In this document: piece after piece, positions 48,208 through 56,654 of the stretch
How the letters are laid out: each line of letters opens with the position of its first letter
How positions within the stretch are numbered: position 1 is the first letter of the stretch
Assembly (NCBI GenBank): GCA_965198865.1
Contig: CBDAQA010000009.1
Location: 1-64,000 of the forward strand
Direction of reading: 5' to 3'
From: CBDAQA01 sp965198865
GTDB taxonomy: Bacteria; Planctomycetota; Phycisphaerae; Tepidisphaerales; Tepidisphaeraceae
DNA: 64,000 bases
Made by a program: the position numbers and the translations under genes
Notes under the pieces: model-generated
Seen by the model: the letters and a program-made list of their open reading frames with translations, nothing else
What the model was told of the DNA's origin: nothing
The model's database searches: none

Positions 48208-50460
48208 TCACCCCACGGGTTCCAGCTTCGCATACTCCAGGATCAGCGTTTTCCGCCCCGCAGCGTTGAAGTCGACCACGGCCTTCGCCTGGACCGGCGT
48301 CTCGTCGATCTCGCTGATTCGGCCGAGGCCGAATTTGGCGTGTCGCACAAGCTGGCCCTTCTTCAGCCCCGGATACCTCGACGGCGTCCGCGCGGGTAAC
48401 CGGTACCCGTCGCCGCCGCCGTAGCCACCACCGTACCCGCCGACGCCCGTGCGGTCGGTCGTCTCGATGTGCTCCTGCGGCATCTCGGCCAGGAACGGGC
48501 TGATGACGGTCCGCTCGGTGATGCCGCGGATCATCCGGCTGCCGGCCTTGGTCAGGATCAGCCGCTCCTGGGCCCGGGTGATGCCGACGAAGCAGAGGCG
48601 GCGTTCCTCCTCCAGGTCAGCCATGCTCTCGCGTGCCCGGGCGTGGGGCAGGCAGCCCTCTTCCAATCCGATCATCGCAACGACAGGGAACTCGAGTCCC
48701 TTGGCGGCGTGCAGCGTCATCATGGTGATCGCGCCCCCGTTGCCCTTCATGTGGTCGGCGTCGCTGACCAGGCTGACCATCGACAGGTACTCGTCCAGCG
48801 TTCCGTCCTCGTGCTCGCGATCAAACTCGGCGGCGCTGGTGATCAGCTGGTCGATGTTGGCCAGCTCGCTCTGCTCCTCCCCGCCCTCCTTCTTGTAGTA
48901 CGCCTCCAGCCCGCTGCGGCGGACGACGTCCTCCATGAGGGCTTGCACGGTTCCCTTGGTGGCGACCTCGCCGTTGTCGAGAAGACCGCCGATGACATCG
49001 GCAGCTTTGTTGGGGCGACGCCATCCCTCCATCACTTGCACGAACGCCTTGACGCTGTTGGCGGCCCGCGATGTCAGGCCGTCCGATGCCCCCAGTCGCA
49101 TCGCCTCGAACAGCGACACGCCGTGTCCCACCGCCTGCGCCGACAGCGACTTCACCGACGCGTCGCTGATGCCGCGCGCGGGCGTGTTCACGATGCGGGT
49201 CAGGCTCACCTCGTCGGCCGGGTTGGCGATCGCCCGCAGGTACGCCAGCACGTCCTTGATCTCCTTGCGGTTGTAGAACTCCACGCCGCGGGCGATCACG
49301 TAGGGCAGGTTCAGCTTCCGCAGCGCATCTTCCATCACGCGCGACAGGCTGTTCATCCGGTAGAAGATCGCCATGCGATCCCACGAGTAGTTGTCCCGCT
49401 CGTGCAGGTCCTTCAACCGCCGGGCGACCTGGTCGGCCTCGTCGTGCTCGTCCTGGCACAGGACCAGGTCGGCCTTGGCACCGTCGGCGTTCTCGGTCCA
49501 CAGCGCCTTGTCCCGCCGCTGGGTGTTGCGGGCGATCAGTTGCCCCGCGATCGCCAGGATGGTTTTCGTCGATCGGTAGTTCTGCTCCAGCTTCACGACC
49601 TTCGCGTCGGCGTAGTCCTTCTCGAAGTCCAGGATGTTCTGGATGTCGGCCCCGCGCCAGGCGTAGATGCTCTGGTCCGGGTCGCCCACCACGCACACGT
49701 TGCGGTGCTTCATCGCCAGCACGTGGGCCAGCACGTACTGGGCGTGGTTCGTGTCCTGGTACTCGTCGATCAGGATGTACTGGAACCGCTCCTGAAGTTC
49801 GGCCAGCACCTGCGGCGCAGCCTTCAATCCCAGCACCACCCGCACCAGCAGGTCGTCGAAGTCGAGCGCCCCGTTGGTGGCCAGGATCTCCTGGTACTTC
49901 TTGTAAACCCGGGCGACGTTCTTCGTGTAGAAGTCGTTCGCGCCCATGGCAAACGCCTCCGGCGTCAGCAGCTGGTTCTTCGCGTTGCCGATCGCCGAGT
50001 GCATGCTGCCCGGCGGGAAGTTGGTCGTGCTCATCTCCAACTGCTTGAGCGCCTCCTTCACCACGCGCGTCTGGTCGGCGGAGTCGTAGATGCTGAAGTT
50101 GCTCGGCAGCCCGAACGCCGGCGCGTAGTGCCGCAGGATGCGCAGGCACAAACTGTGGAACGTGCAGATCGTTGGCCAAGGTTGATCCAGCCGACCGAAG
50201 TCGCGTACCGGCCGGTCCACCGCCTTGCCGATGCGCTCCTTCATCTCCCCCGCGGCCTTGTTCGTGAACGTCAGCGCGAGGATCGAACTGGCCGGGATGC
50301 CCAGCGAGATCAGGTAGGCCACCCGCCGGGTGATGACGCGCGTCTTGCCCGACCCCGCCGCCGCCACGATCAGCAGCGGCCCGTCCACGTGCGTCGCCGC
50401 CGCCCGCTGCGGTTCGGTCAGGTCGGACAACAGGTCTTTCGCGGCAGCAACGGCGGTCAA
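48208..50460 (-). CDS. pcrA: UvrD/PcrA-type DNA helicase
   Basis: 750 residues, superfamily 1A 3'-5' helicase for repair and replication. Motifs in order: LTEPQRAAATHVDGPLLIVAAAGSGKTRV (Q motif and Walker A, about 15-42), LTFTNKAAGEMKER (Ia), LIDEYQDTNHAQY (II), VVGDPDQSIYAWRGAD (III), LEQNYRST (IV), TMMTLHAAKGLEFPVV (V), RLCFVGITRAQERL (VI). The C-terminal Tudor-like tail (GQLVRHAKFGLGRISEID, KAVVDFNAAGRKTLILEYAKLEPV) is characteristic of PcrA/UvrD and binds RNA polymerase in known cases. A Gly/Tyr-rich linker precedes it. Confidence 0.96.
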   Translation of the reverse strand: MTAVAAAKDLLSDLTEPQRAAATHVDGPLLIVAAAGSGKTRVITRRVAYLISLGIPASSILALTFTNKAAGEMKERIGKAVDRPVRDFGRLDQPWPTICTFHSLCLRILRHYAPAFGLPSNFSIYDSADQTRVVKEALKQLEMSTTNFPPGSMHSAIGNAKNQLLTPEAFAMGANDFYTKNVARVYKKYQEILATNGALDFDDLLVRVVLGLKAAPQVLAELQERFQYILIDEYQDTNHAQYVLAHVLAMKHRNVCVVGDPDQSIYAWRGADIQNILDFEKDYADAKVVKLEQNYRSTKTILAIAGQLIARNTQRRDKALWTENADGAKADLVLCQDEHDEADQVARRLKDLHERDNYSWDRMAIFYRMNSLSRVMEDALRKLNLPYVIARGVEFYNRKEIKDVLAYLRAIANPADEVSLTRIVNTPARGISDASVKSLSAQAVGHGVSLFEAMRLGASDGLTSRAANSVKAFVQVMEGWRRPNKAADVIGGLLDNGEVATKGTVQALMEDVVRRSGLEAYYKKEGGEEQSELANIDQLITSAAEFDREHEDGTLDEYLSMVSLVSDADHMKGNGGAITMMTLHAAKGLEFPVVAMIGLEEGCLPHARARESMADLEEERRLCFVGITRAQERLILTKAGSRMIRGITERTVISPFLAEMPQEHIETTDRTGVGGYGGGYGGGDGYRLPARTPSRYPGLKKGQLVRHAKFGLGRISEIDETPVQAKAVVDFNAAGRKTLILEYAKLEPVG

Positions 50461-50770
50461 GGTCGGCTCCCGATGGTCCCCCGAACAGACGCCGGACTAT
50501 ACCGCCCTCGAACGGCCGGGCCAAAGGGTGACCACCCCCGCGCCCGAGCCTGACGGAGCCGGGCCGTGTCGGCCCGTGCGGGCGCAGCCCACGTCTCGCG
50601 CAACCCGCGCGACGCATGAAGGTCATTTCGACCGCGCGAGATACGCCCGCTCAGGCCGACACGGCCCGGCTCTGCTCGCGCTGGGTAGGCCGGCCTATGC
50701 CGATCGGGTGTTGACAAGCGCATCCGGCCGGGGTGAAGTCGCATTTCATAATCCTGCAACGGGAGCCGCC
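50461..50770. repeat. Gap with perfect 18-bp inverted repeat (family D)
   Basis: AGCCGGGCCGTGTCGGCC (50557-50574) and GGCCGACACGGCCCGGCT (50654-50671) enclose about 80 bases. Related to the repeats at 40086 and 52629. The rest of the gap holds a TTGACA at about 50713 that may be the -35 of the next gene; no clear -10. Confidence 0.7.
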
Positions 50771-52513
50771 ATGCGATGTCGATCCGGATCGGGTCTGGTT
50801 GCCATTTGCCTGCTGACCGCCGCCAGCGCCGCGGCGGAATCTCCGATGGCGGGCCGGTTCACCGACGGGAAGCTCACGGTCGACTGGTCGGCCAAGGACG
50901 ACGGGTACGCCGGCACGTTCACGCTCGGCGACCGCCAGTTCCCCGCCGTCGCGCATGGAAGCGGGCCATCGGTAGAGGGCACCTTCACGGCCAACACACG
51001 CGAGTTCGCCTTCACGGCCGCCCTGGCCGACGACACGCTGACCGTCTCCACGGGCGGCACCCGCTACGCGCTGAAGCGGGCCGCCGATGCGCCTCCGGGG
51101 TACTCCGTCGCGGCGATCAATAACGCCGGCAAGTCAATGGTCACACAGAAGCCCGGCGTCACGACGATCACCGCCGCGTTGAGGGCGACGTTCCCCGAGT
51201 TGGCCGCCTACTTCGGCGACCGACCCACGATCGGCTCGGCGTACGAGGACGCACACGATCACGGCAGCGGCGGCGCGACCTTCACCGCCACCGCCGCCGG
51301 CGCGCCGGTCCGCGGCATCGTCAGCTGCAAGCTGAACGACGGCGGCGGGGCGACCGTCGCCGTCGTCTACGGCCGGCCCGACGCGTCGAAGGCGGACTGG
51401 GACGCCCTGGTGGATCCCCACGTCCCAACGACGACGCCCCCCGCGCCGGCCGAGGCCCCGCCGGCGCTGACGCTGACCACCGCCAACGCCAAGGAGTACG
51501 ACCTGCCCGACGGCACCGGCAGCATCCTGCTGCCCGACGGGTGGTCGTCCAAGGCGCAGTCGGCCACTGGGCCGGTCATCGCCGACGGGCCGGACGAGGA
51601 GCAGGTCATCTTCGGCGGCCAGGTCCACGTCCTCTCCCCCGACGGCCAGCTGATGCAGATCCGGGCGCGGACCCGGGCGACGCAGGCGCGGACGGCGGCC
51701 ATGATCCACCGTCCGCCACCGCCAGAGGCCCCGCTGATGCCGGGCACGATCGTCCTCCCGTACACGGACCCCCAGCGCGCCGTCGCCGACCTGACGGCCG
51801 AGTGGAGCAAGATCGGCCAGGCAAGGGGCCTCCCGTTCACCGTCACGTTCAACCGCATCCTGTGGCACAAGGAAAACCCGCCCGCCGTCCACAACGGGCA
51901 GGCGGCGGGCCTGGCGTACGAGGTGACCCGCACCTACACCGATGGTCACACGCTCGTCATCCGCCAGTTCGCGATGATCCAAATGTGGAAGACCCCGACC
52001 GCCGATTGGGTGATGATGTCCAACGGTTTCCACGGCCCGGCCGACCGGTGGAAACAGGACATGCCGCTGATGTCGGCCATCCTGAACTCGTTCAAGCTGA
52101 ACAACGACGCCTACGCCCAGAAGATGCAGGCGAACACCCAGCAGGCGATCGCGCAGATCCAGGCCACGGGAGCGGCCGAGGACGCCGTGCTTAAAGGCCA
52201 GCACGACACGTGGCAGGCCGGCCAGGACAGCCGCAACCGGATCTACAACGAGCAGCACCAGGCCCAGGTGGATGGCTACGCCGCCCACAACCAGCAGGAG
52301 ATGGACCGGCAGCTGCAGAGGCAGCGCAACGCCGCCGACTTCATCGAGACGATCAAGGGCACGCGCACGGTGTACGACACCGCCACGGGCCAGGCTGCCT
52401 CGGTCGACCTGAACTACGTGGGCGGCGTAGTCGACACGCTCAACCAGGCCACGCTGGACCCGAACCGGTTCGTCCAGATCCCGTTGCGGGACGAGATGTA
52501 CCCGCGACCCTGA
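50771..52513 (+). CDS. Secreted protein of unknown function
   Basis: 580 residues from the ATG at 50771, preceded by GGGAG; the much longer frame upstream has no signal peptide. Signal peptide MRCRSGSGLVAICLLTAASAAA (residues 1-22). It has a small beta domain (about 25-95), a DUF-like middle (TLTTANAKEYDLPDGTGSILLPDGWSSKAQSATGPVIADGPDEEQV, like a surface-exposed PsbP/Mog1 fold), then a long Gln-rich helical region (about 440-520, KMQANTQQAIAQIQATGAAEDAVLKGQHDTWQAGQDSRNRIYNEQHQAQ). The C-terminus has GTRTVYDTATGQAASVDLNYVGGVVDTLNQATLDPNRFVQIPLRDEM. No catalytic motif. Confidence 0.8.
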   Translation: MRCRSGSGLVAICLLTAASAAAESPMAGRFTDGKLTVDWSAKDDGYAGTFTLGDRQFPAVAHGSGPSVEGTFTANTREFAFTAALADDTLTVSTGGTRYALKRAADAPPGYSVAAINNAGKSMVTQKPGVTTITAALRATFPELAAYFGDRPTIGSAYEDAHDHGSGGATFTATAAGAPVRGIVSCKLNDGGGATVAVVYGRPDASKADWDALVDPHVPTTTPPAPAEAPPALTLTTANAKEYDLPDGTGSILLPDGWSSKAQSATGPVIADGPDEEQVIFGGQVHVLSPDGQLMQIRARTRATQARTAAMIHRPPPPEAPLMPGTIVLPYTDPQRAVADLTAEWSKIGQARGLPFTVTFNRILWHKENPPAVHNGQAAGLAYEVTRTYTDGHTLVIRQFAMIQMWKTPTADWVMMSNGFHGPADRWKQDMPLMSAILNSFKLNNDAYAQKMQANTQQAIAQIQATGAAEDAVLKGQHDTWQAGQDSRNRIYNEQHQAQVDGYAAHNQQEMDRQLQRQRNAADFIETIKGTRTVYDTATGQAASVDLNYVGGVVDTLNQATLDPNRFVQIPLRDEMYPRP

Positions 52514-52830
52514 GCGCAGCCGCGCAGTCGGAGGGTTTAGCCGGCACAGGGCGACGGGCAAATCCCAAGGGGCTCCGCCGTCGAGCTGACTGCGTCGGCG
52601 CAGCCCGAGCACGTGGCAACGGGTCGGGCAGAGCCGGGCCGTCACGAGACGAGGGAAGCTCGTGTCCCGCGCTGCAATCACGGACGACTGCGGCAACGAA
52701 GTCGGCAGCGCCCAGGAGCGCGGCCATGCCTTCTGCGGTCCTCAGTTCGACTGCCAGCCGCCCTCGGCGAGCCGCGCGTCGCCCTCTGCCGGCTAGGCCC
52801 TTCGACTACGGCGAGTACGCCTGCGCTAAC
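52508..52830. repeat. Dispersed repeat family F, inverted pair 2 (fills the gap)
   Basis: The arm at 52508-52557 (CCTGAGCGCAGCC, AGTCGGAGGG, GGCACAGGGCGACG) is inverted at 52762-52830 (CTCGGCGAGCCGCGCGTCGC, CCTTCGACTACGGCGAGTAC). Between them lies a family D copy at 52629-52675 (CAGAGCCGGGCCGTCACGAG, AGCTCGTGTCCCGCG). The first arm begins in the stop region of the upstream gene, and the second abuts the xylA stop. No gene is seen in this gap. Confidence 0.75.
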
Positions 52831-52832
52831 GG

Positions 52833-54014
52833 TTATCGAACGCCGTACAGGATCTCCATCGTCAGCTGGTCTAGCTCCTCATACGGCAGCCGCGCCGCGG
52901 CCAGCTTGACCCGATCCAGCGGCGCCGCCAAAAGCGTCTTGGCCCCTTCGGCCGTGAACGATTTCGTCAGCCCCGACAGCTCGCCGTCCTCCACGTTGAT
53001 CACCTTCAACAGCCCCTGGATCTCCGGGTCCGCGTTCCACCGCTTCGCCTTCTCCGCCAGGATCTCGTACGTCCGCATCGACCCGCGCGCGAACTGCAGC
53101 ACGTCGGCGTAGTCGCTCTGCCGGTAGGCGTGGCTGTCGAAGTGCAGGCAGCCGTCGTAGCCGTGATCGAGCAGCAGCTTCACCAGGAAGAACGCGTGCT
53201 TGGGGTTGGCCGAGCCGAACCGGAAGTCCTGATCGTACCGGCCGAACTCCTGGTCGTTCAGGTCGATGTGGAAAAGCTTCTTCGCCTCCAGCGCCGCCGC
53301 CACCTGGTGGACGAAGTTCAGCCCCGCCATGTGCTCGTGCGCCACCTCCGGGTTGACGCCGAACAGGTGGGGCTTGTCCAGCGTCGGGATGAACCCCAAG
53401 TAACTGCCGGTGACGGCGAAGTAGATGTGCCCGCGCGGCTCGTTCGGCTTCGCCTCGAACGCGAACCGGTAGCCGTACTTCTGGCTCTCGCTGTATTCGG
53501 CCAGGAAGTTCATCGCCTCGCGGAACCGCTTGAGGGCATCCGTCGGGTCGCGCACCGCATCGGTCTCGGCGCCCTCGCGCCCGCCCCAGAAGACGTACAT
53601 CGTGGCCCCGAACGCGTGCCCCAGATCCATCGATCGCATGGTCTTCTGGATCGCGTAGGCCCGCACCTGGGCGCTGTTGCTGGTGAACGCGCCGTCCTTG
53701 AACGCCGGGTCGCCGAACAGGTTGGTGGTCGCCATCGGCACCACGAGGTTGTTCCGCTTGAGCCCCGCGCGGAACTCGGTGTTGATCGCCTCCGCCTGGG
53801 CCGGCGTGGCGTCGATGGGGATGAGATCGTTGTCGTGGAAGTTGACGCCGTACGCCCCCGCCTTGCCGAGCAGGTCGCAGATCTGCCCCGACGAGATTGG
53901 CTCCCGCGTCGGCCCGCCGAACGGGTCGCGGCCGACGTTGCCGACCGTCCACAGGCCGAACGTGAACTTGTGCTTGGGGTCAGGCCTGTAGCTCTTGAAA
54001 TCAGCGGTCGCCAT
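52833..54014 (-). CDS. xylA: Xylose isomerase
   Basis: 393 residues from the ATG at 54014, preceded by GAGGAG. Converts D-xylose to D-xylulose (also glucose to fructose); cytosolic TIM barrel, metal-dependent. Visible motifs: TFGLWTVGNVGRDPFG, GVNFHDNDLIP (catalytic His region), FEAKPNEPRGHIYFAVTG (Glu and Lys of the metal/substrate site), NPEVAHEHMAGLNF (Glu, His), FHIDLNDQEFGRYDQD (Asp ligands) and HFDSHAYR. C-terminus LPYEELDQLTMEILYGVR. Similar to the short actinobacterial-type (class I) isomerases. No xylulokinase gene adjacent. Confidence 0.95.
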   Translation of the reverse strand: MATADFKSYRPDPKHKFTFGLWTVGNVGRDPFGGPTREPISSGQICDLLGKAGAYGVNFHDNDLIPIDATPAQAEAINTEFRAGLKRNNLVVPMATTNLFGDPAFKDGAFTSNSAQVRAYAIQKTMRSMDLGHAFGATMYVFWGGREGAETDAVRDPTDALKRFREAMNFLAEYSESQKYGYRFAFEAKPNEPRGHIYFAVTGSYLGFIPTLDKPHLFGVNPEVAHEHMAGLNFVHQVAAALEAKKLFHIDLNDQEFGRYDQDFRFGSANPKHAFFLVKLLLDHGYDGCLHFDSHAYRQSDYADVLQFARGSMRTYEILAEKAKRWNADPEIQGLLKVINVEDGELSGLTKSFTAEGAKTLLAAPLDRVKLAAARLPYEELDQLTMEILYGVR

Positions 54015-54150
54015 CGCGCATCTCCTCGGGTGTGGGTGTGCCCACAGGGTAGGCACGACCCGAGCCCACGCAACCGTCGCGTGCCCCACGCGAGGCGGCC
54101 GAATTTGTACACGTTGTGCCAGGGCCGATATAACGCCGTTGGAGGCTCCC

Positions 54151-54903
54151 ATGCGATGTGTTGCGCCCGTCGTCCTTCTCCTGGCCCTGGCCCCGCTCGC
54201 CCGGGCCGAGCCGATCACGATCTCGGCCGCCATCAGCCTCAAGGAGTCGATGGAGCAGATCGGCCGCGACTACAAGGCCAAGACAGGCGACGACCCGTGC
54301 CTCAATTTCGACGCCTCCGGTCGGCTCGAACAGCAGATCAAGCAGGGTGCCCCGGTCGACGGCTTCGTGTCGGCCGGCGATAAGGAGGTGGACGACCTGA
54401 CGCGCTCCGGCCAGGCCGACGCCGCCAGCCGCCGGGTGGTGGTCACCAACGCCCTGGTCCTGATCGTCCCCGCCGCCGCGGCCGACGGGCCCAAGTCGTT
54501 CGCCGACCTGGCGGCCGGCTCCGGCAAGGTCGCCGCCGGTGACCCCAAGAGCGTCCCTGCCGGCCACTACGCACAGCAGACGCTGGCCAACCTGAAGCTG
54601 ACCGATGCCCTCGCCCCGCGGCTCGTGCTCGGCCAGAACGTCCGCCAGGTGCTGACCTACGTCCAGCGCGGCGAGGTGTCGGCCGGCCTGGTCTACGCGA
54701 CCGACGCCAGGCAGGCCGGCGCGGCCGTCCGCGTGGTCGCCACGGCCGACCCGGCCACGCACGACCCGATCGAGTACCCCGCCGTCGTCCTCGCCAAGTC
54801 GGCCCACGCCGGCGCGGCGCGCCGGTTCCTCGACTACCTGGCGACGCCGGAGGCCCGGGCCGTCTTCACCGCCCACGGCTTCGGCGTTCCCGCGGCCAAG
54901 TGA
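54151..54903 (+). CDS. modA: Molybdate ABC transporter, periplasmic binding protein
   Basis: 250 residues from the ATG at 54151, with GGAGG seven bases upstream. Signal peptide MRCVAPVVLLLALAPLARA (1-19). The ModA pattern is clear: ITISAAISLKESMEQIGRDYKAKTGDDPCLNFDASGRLEQQIKQGAPVDGFVSAGDKEVDDL (oxyanion-binding Ser residues), then VAAGDPKSVPAGHYAQQTLANLKL and GEVSAGLVYATDAR. It captures molybdate in the periplasm for ModB. It probably supports the Mo/Se formate dehydrogenase at 21-24 kb. Confidence 0.95.
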   Translation: MRCVAPVVLLLALAPLARAEPITISAAISLKESMEQIGRDYKAKTGDDPCLNFDASGRLEQQIKQGAPVDGFVSAGDKEVDDLTRSGQADAASRRVVVTNALVLIVPAAAADGPKSFADLAAGSGKVAAGDPKSVPAGHYAQQTLANLKLTDALAPRLVLGQNVRQVLTYVQRGEVSAGLVYATDARQAGAAVRVVATADPATHDPIEYPAVVLAKSAHAGAARRFLDYLATPEARAVFTAHGFGVPAAK

Positions 54904-54919
54904 TTTCGATGTGAGGCGG

Positions 54920-54943
54920 AGCCCCGGATGTACATCCGGGGCT
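54920..54943. repeat. Perfect 24-bp palindrome, family B copy 2
   Basis: AGCCCCGGATGT followed by ACATCCGGGGCT between modA and modB. Same core as at 5881-5900. Inside an operon it could weaken read-through or protect the modA transcript end. Confidence 0.85.
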
Positions 54944-54959
54944 TCTGCGAGCCGCCCCG

Positions 54960-55619
54960 ATGTACGACCTCTGGCAACCGCTTCGCCTGTCGCTGCTGAT
55001 CGCCACGGCGGCGACGGTGCTGGTCGCCCTCGTCTGCGTACCGCTGGCCTACATCACGGCGCGGGCCCACTGGCTCGTGCGGCTCGTGGTCGACGCCGTG
55101 CTCACCCTGCCGCTGGTCCTCCCGCCGACCGTCGTGGGGTTCCTGCTGATCGTGCTGTTCGGCGCGCACGGCTGGATCGGCGGGCCCGTCTCGCGCTGGA
55201 CCGGCGGGTACACGATCCTGTTCCGCCCCGAGGGCGGCATCCTCGCGGCCGCCGTGGTCGCGATGCCCCTGCTCTACCTGCCGGCCCGCGCCGCCTTCGC
55301 CGGCGTCGACCCCGACCTCGAGGCCGCCGCCCGCATCGGCGGCGCCGGCGGGCTCCGCCTGTTCTGGCACGTCGGCCTGCCCCTCGCCCGCCGCGGCATC
55401 GGGGCCGGCCTGCTGCTCGCCTTCGCCCGCGCCCTCGGCGAGTTCGGCGCGACCGACATGGTCATGGCCACCTTCGACGGGCAGCAGACCCTGCCCATCG
55501 CCGTCTACACGCGCACGCTCAACGGCGACCTCGACCAAGCCGCGTCCTCGGTCTGGCTGTTGACGGGCCTGTCCCTCGTGATCGTGCTGATCTACAACCG
55601 GGTGCCGGGGAATCGCTGA
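54960..55619 (+). CDS. modB: Molybdate ABC transporter permease
   Basis: 219 residues, about five membrane helices. The EAA loop for contact with the ATPase is visible: DLEAAARIGGAGGLRLFWHVGLPLARRGIGAGLLLAFARALGEFGATDMV (about 117-165). PPTVVGFLLIVLFG and the end AASSVWLLTGLSLVIVLIYN are typical of ModB. Forms the inner-membrane channel for molybdate. modC does not follow; the next gene is on the opposite strand. Confidence 0.95.
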   Translation: MYDLWQPLRLSLLIATAATVLVALVCVPLAYITARAHWLVRLVVDAVLTLPLVLPPTVVGFLLIVLFGAHGWIGGPVSRWTGGYTILFRPEGGILAAAVVAMPLLYLPARAAFAGVDPDLEAAARIGGAGGLRLFWHVGLPLARRGIGAGLLLAFARALGEFGATDMVMATFDGQQTLPIAVYTRTLNGDLDQAASSVWLLTGLSLVIVLIYNRVPGNR

Positions 55620-55630
55620 ACCGCTCGCAC

Positions 55631-56326
55631 TTACGGCTCCCGGACCGACCGCATGTTCGCACCGATGGCGTCGAGCGTGGACTCGAACCTGACGGTTTCT
55701 TTTTCGGAGAACTCGTAGGAGTGCTCGTTGCCGTCGGCATCGAAGTGGAGGTTCCGGCCAAGCGCCATGTGGTCGCCGCGGCGTCGCCGCTCCACCTTCC
55801 AAGTGATCCGCCCGCCGGTCGCGTCCATCGTATCCCACTCGGACACCTCGCCGCCGACGAGGTCCCAGCTCGTGACCGCCGCCAGTGTCCGGTCCGCACG
55901 GTACATGCGGATCTGGCTGATCGCCTCGCGCGCCGCGCCATCGGCGAGCTTGATCGCGCCCATGGTCGACACGGCGTAGATGTTCCCGGCGTCGTCGCGG
56001 GTCACGAACGTGCGGACGTCGTGGCGAACCTGCCAGTCCTTGTACGCTCCAGTTGATCGCAGCCATGCCGGGAACAGCAGCGGACCGGGAATCGTCACGG
56101 TCTGCCCCGACTCGTCCACGAACTGCCGCTCGGGAACGACGCCCGTCGGCCGGGCGTCGGTGTGGTGTGCCTCCTGTTGCGCGTCCCGCCGCGCGTTGAC
56201 CGTCTGCCCGACCGACATGATGCGCCGGGCCGCCCGCTGCAGGTCAGCGTCCTTCCTCGCATCCGCCTCTGCTTCCCTAAGCCCCGCCGCCCCGCCCGCT
56301 TTCATTGCCCGGGTGAGCCTAGCCAT
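55631..56326 (-). CDS. Hypothetical protein downstream of a sigma-factor remnant
   Basis: 231 residues from the ATG at 56326, which overlaps the stop of the sigma-like frame as ATGGCTAG. N-terminal charged helices (MARLTRAMKAGGAAGLREAEADARKDADLQRAARR) lead into beta-rich sequence: VPERQFVDESGQTVTIPGPLLFPAW, VRTFVTRDDAGNIYAVSTMGAIKLADGAAREAISQIRMYRADRTLAAVTSWDLVGGE. The end is HFDADGNEHSYEFSEKETVRFEST. No signal peptide at this start. Frame from 56467 exists but its extra N-terminus is a shadow of the sigma fragment. Function unknown. Confidence 0.6.
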   Translation of the reverse strand: MARLTRAMKAGGAAGLREAEADARKDADLQRAARRIMSVGQTVNARRDAQQEAHHTDARPTGVVPERQFVDESGQTVTIPGPLLFPAWLRSTGAYKDWQVRHDVRTFVTRDDAGNIYAVSTMGAIKLADGAAREAISQIRMYRADRTLAAVTSWDLVGGEVSEWDTMDATGGRITWKVERRRRGDHMALGRNLHFDADGNEHSYEFSEKETVRFESTLDAIGANMRSVREP

Positions 56327-56596
56327 CGCCGCAGGCCCGGCGGGAGCAGGACCGCCGGGCGTTGGCGCCGCAGAGCCGCGTCGTCTCGTGCAGCCATCCA
56401 GCCACGTTGCCGTGTCGCCGGAGTCCGTCGGCCCGCCTGGCCAGGAGGAGGAACGCCGCCTGGTCAACGTCGTCGGCGTCGTCCGCCGCCGGCCCGCGGG
56501 CGGTGGCGTGGACCATGCCGCCGCGACGATCCATCAGTGCGGCAAAGGCCGATTCGCCCCGGTGTTCCGCGTACGCCCGCAGTAGATTTGCGTCGG
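56319..56596 (-). pseudogene. ECF sigma factor, N-terminal remnant
   Basis: The frame reads LLRAYAEHRGESAFAALMDRRGG, then AADDADDVDQAAFLLLARRADGLRRHGNVAGWLHETTRLCGANARR. This is region 2 of planctomycete ECF sigma factors (compare DAEDAFQATFLVLARKA...WLHGVA). Region 4 (the -35-binding helix-turn-helix) is missing: the frame stops at TAG 56319. No good start codon precedes the first conserved residues. Either a broken gene or a domain reused ahead of the following coupled gene. Confidence 0.6.
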
Positions 56597-56654
56597 TTAT
56601 GACCGGCGAATATTTGGCGTGCGCAGGACCGGGACAAGATTCCGGTCCTGGGTT

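Noticed and set aside
48469..50553. 694-residue plus-strand frame opposite the helicase
   Set aside because: High-GC antisense shadow: the residues are Arg/His/Leu/Val-rich, with no domain, and mirror the codons of the helicase.
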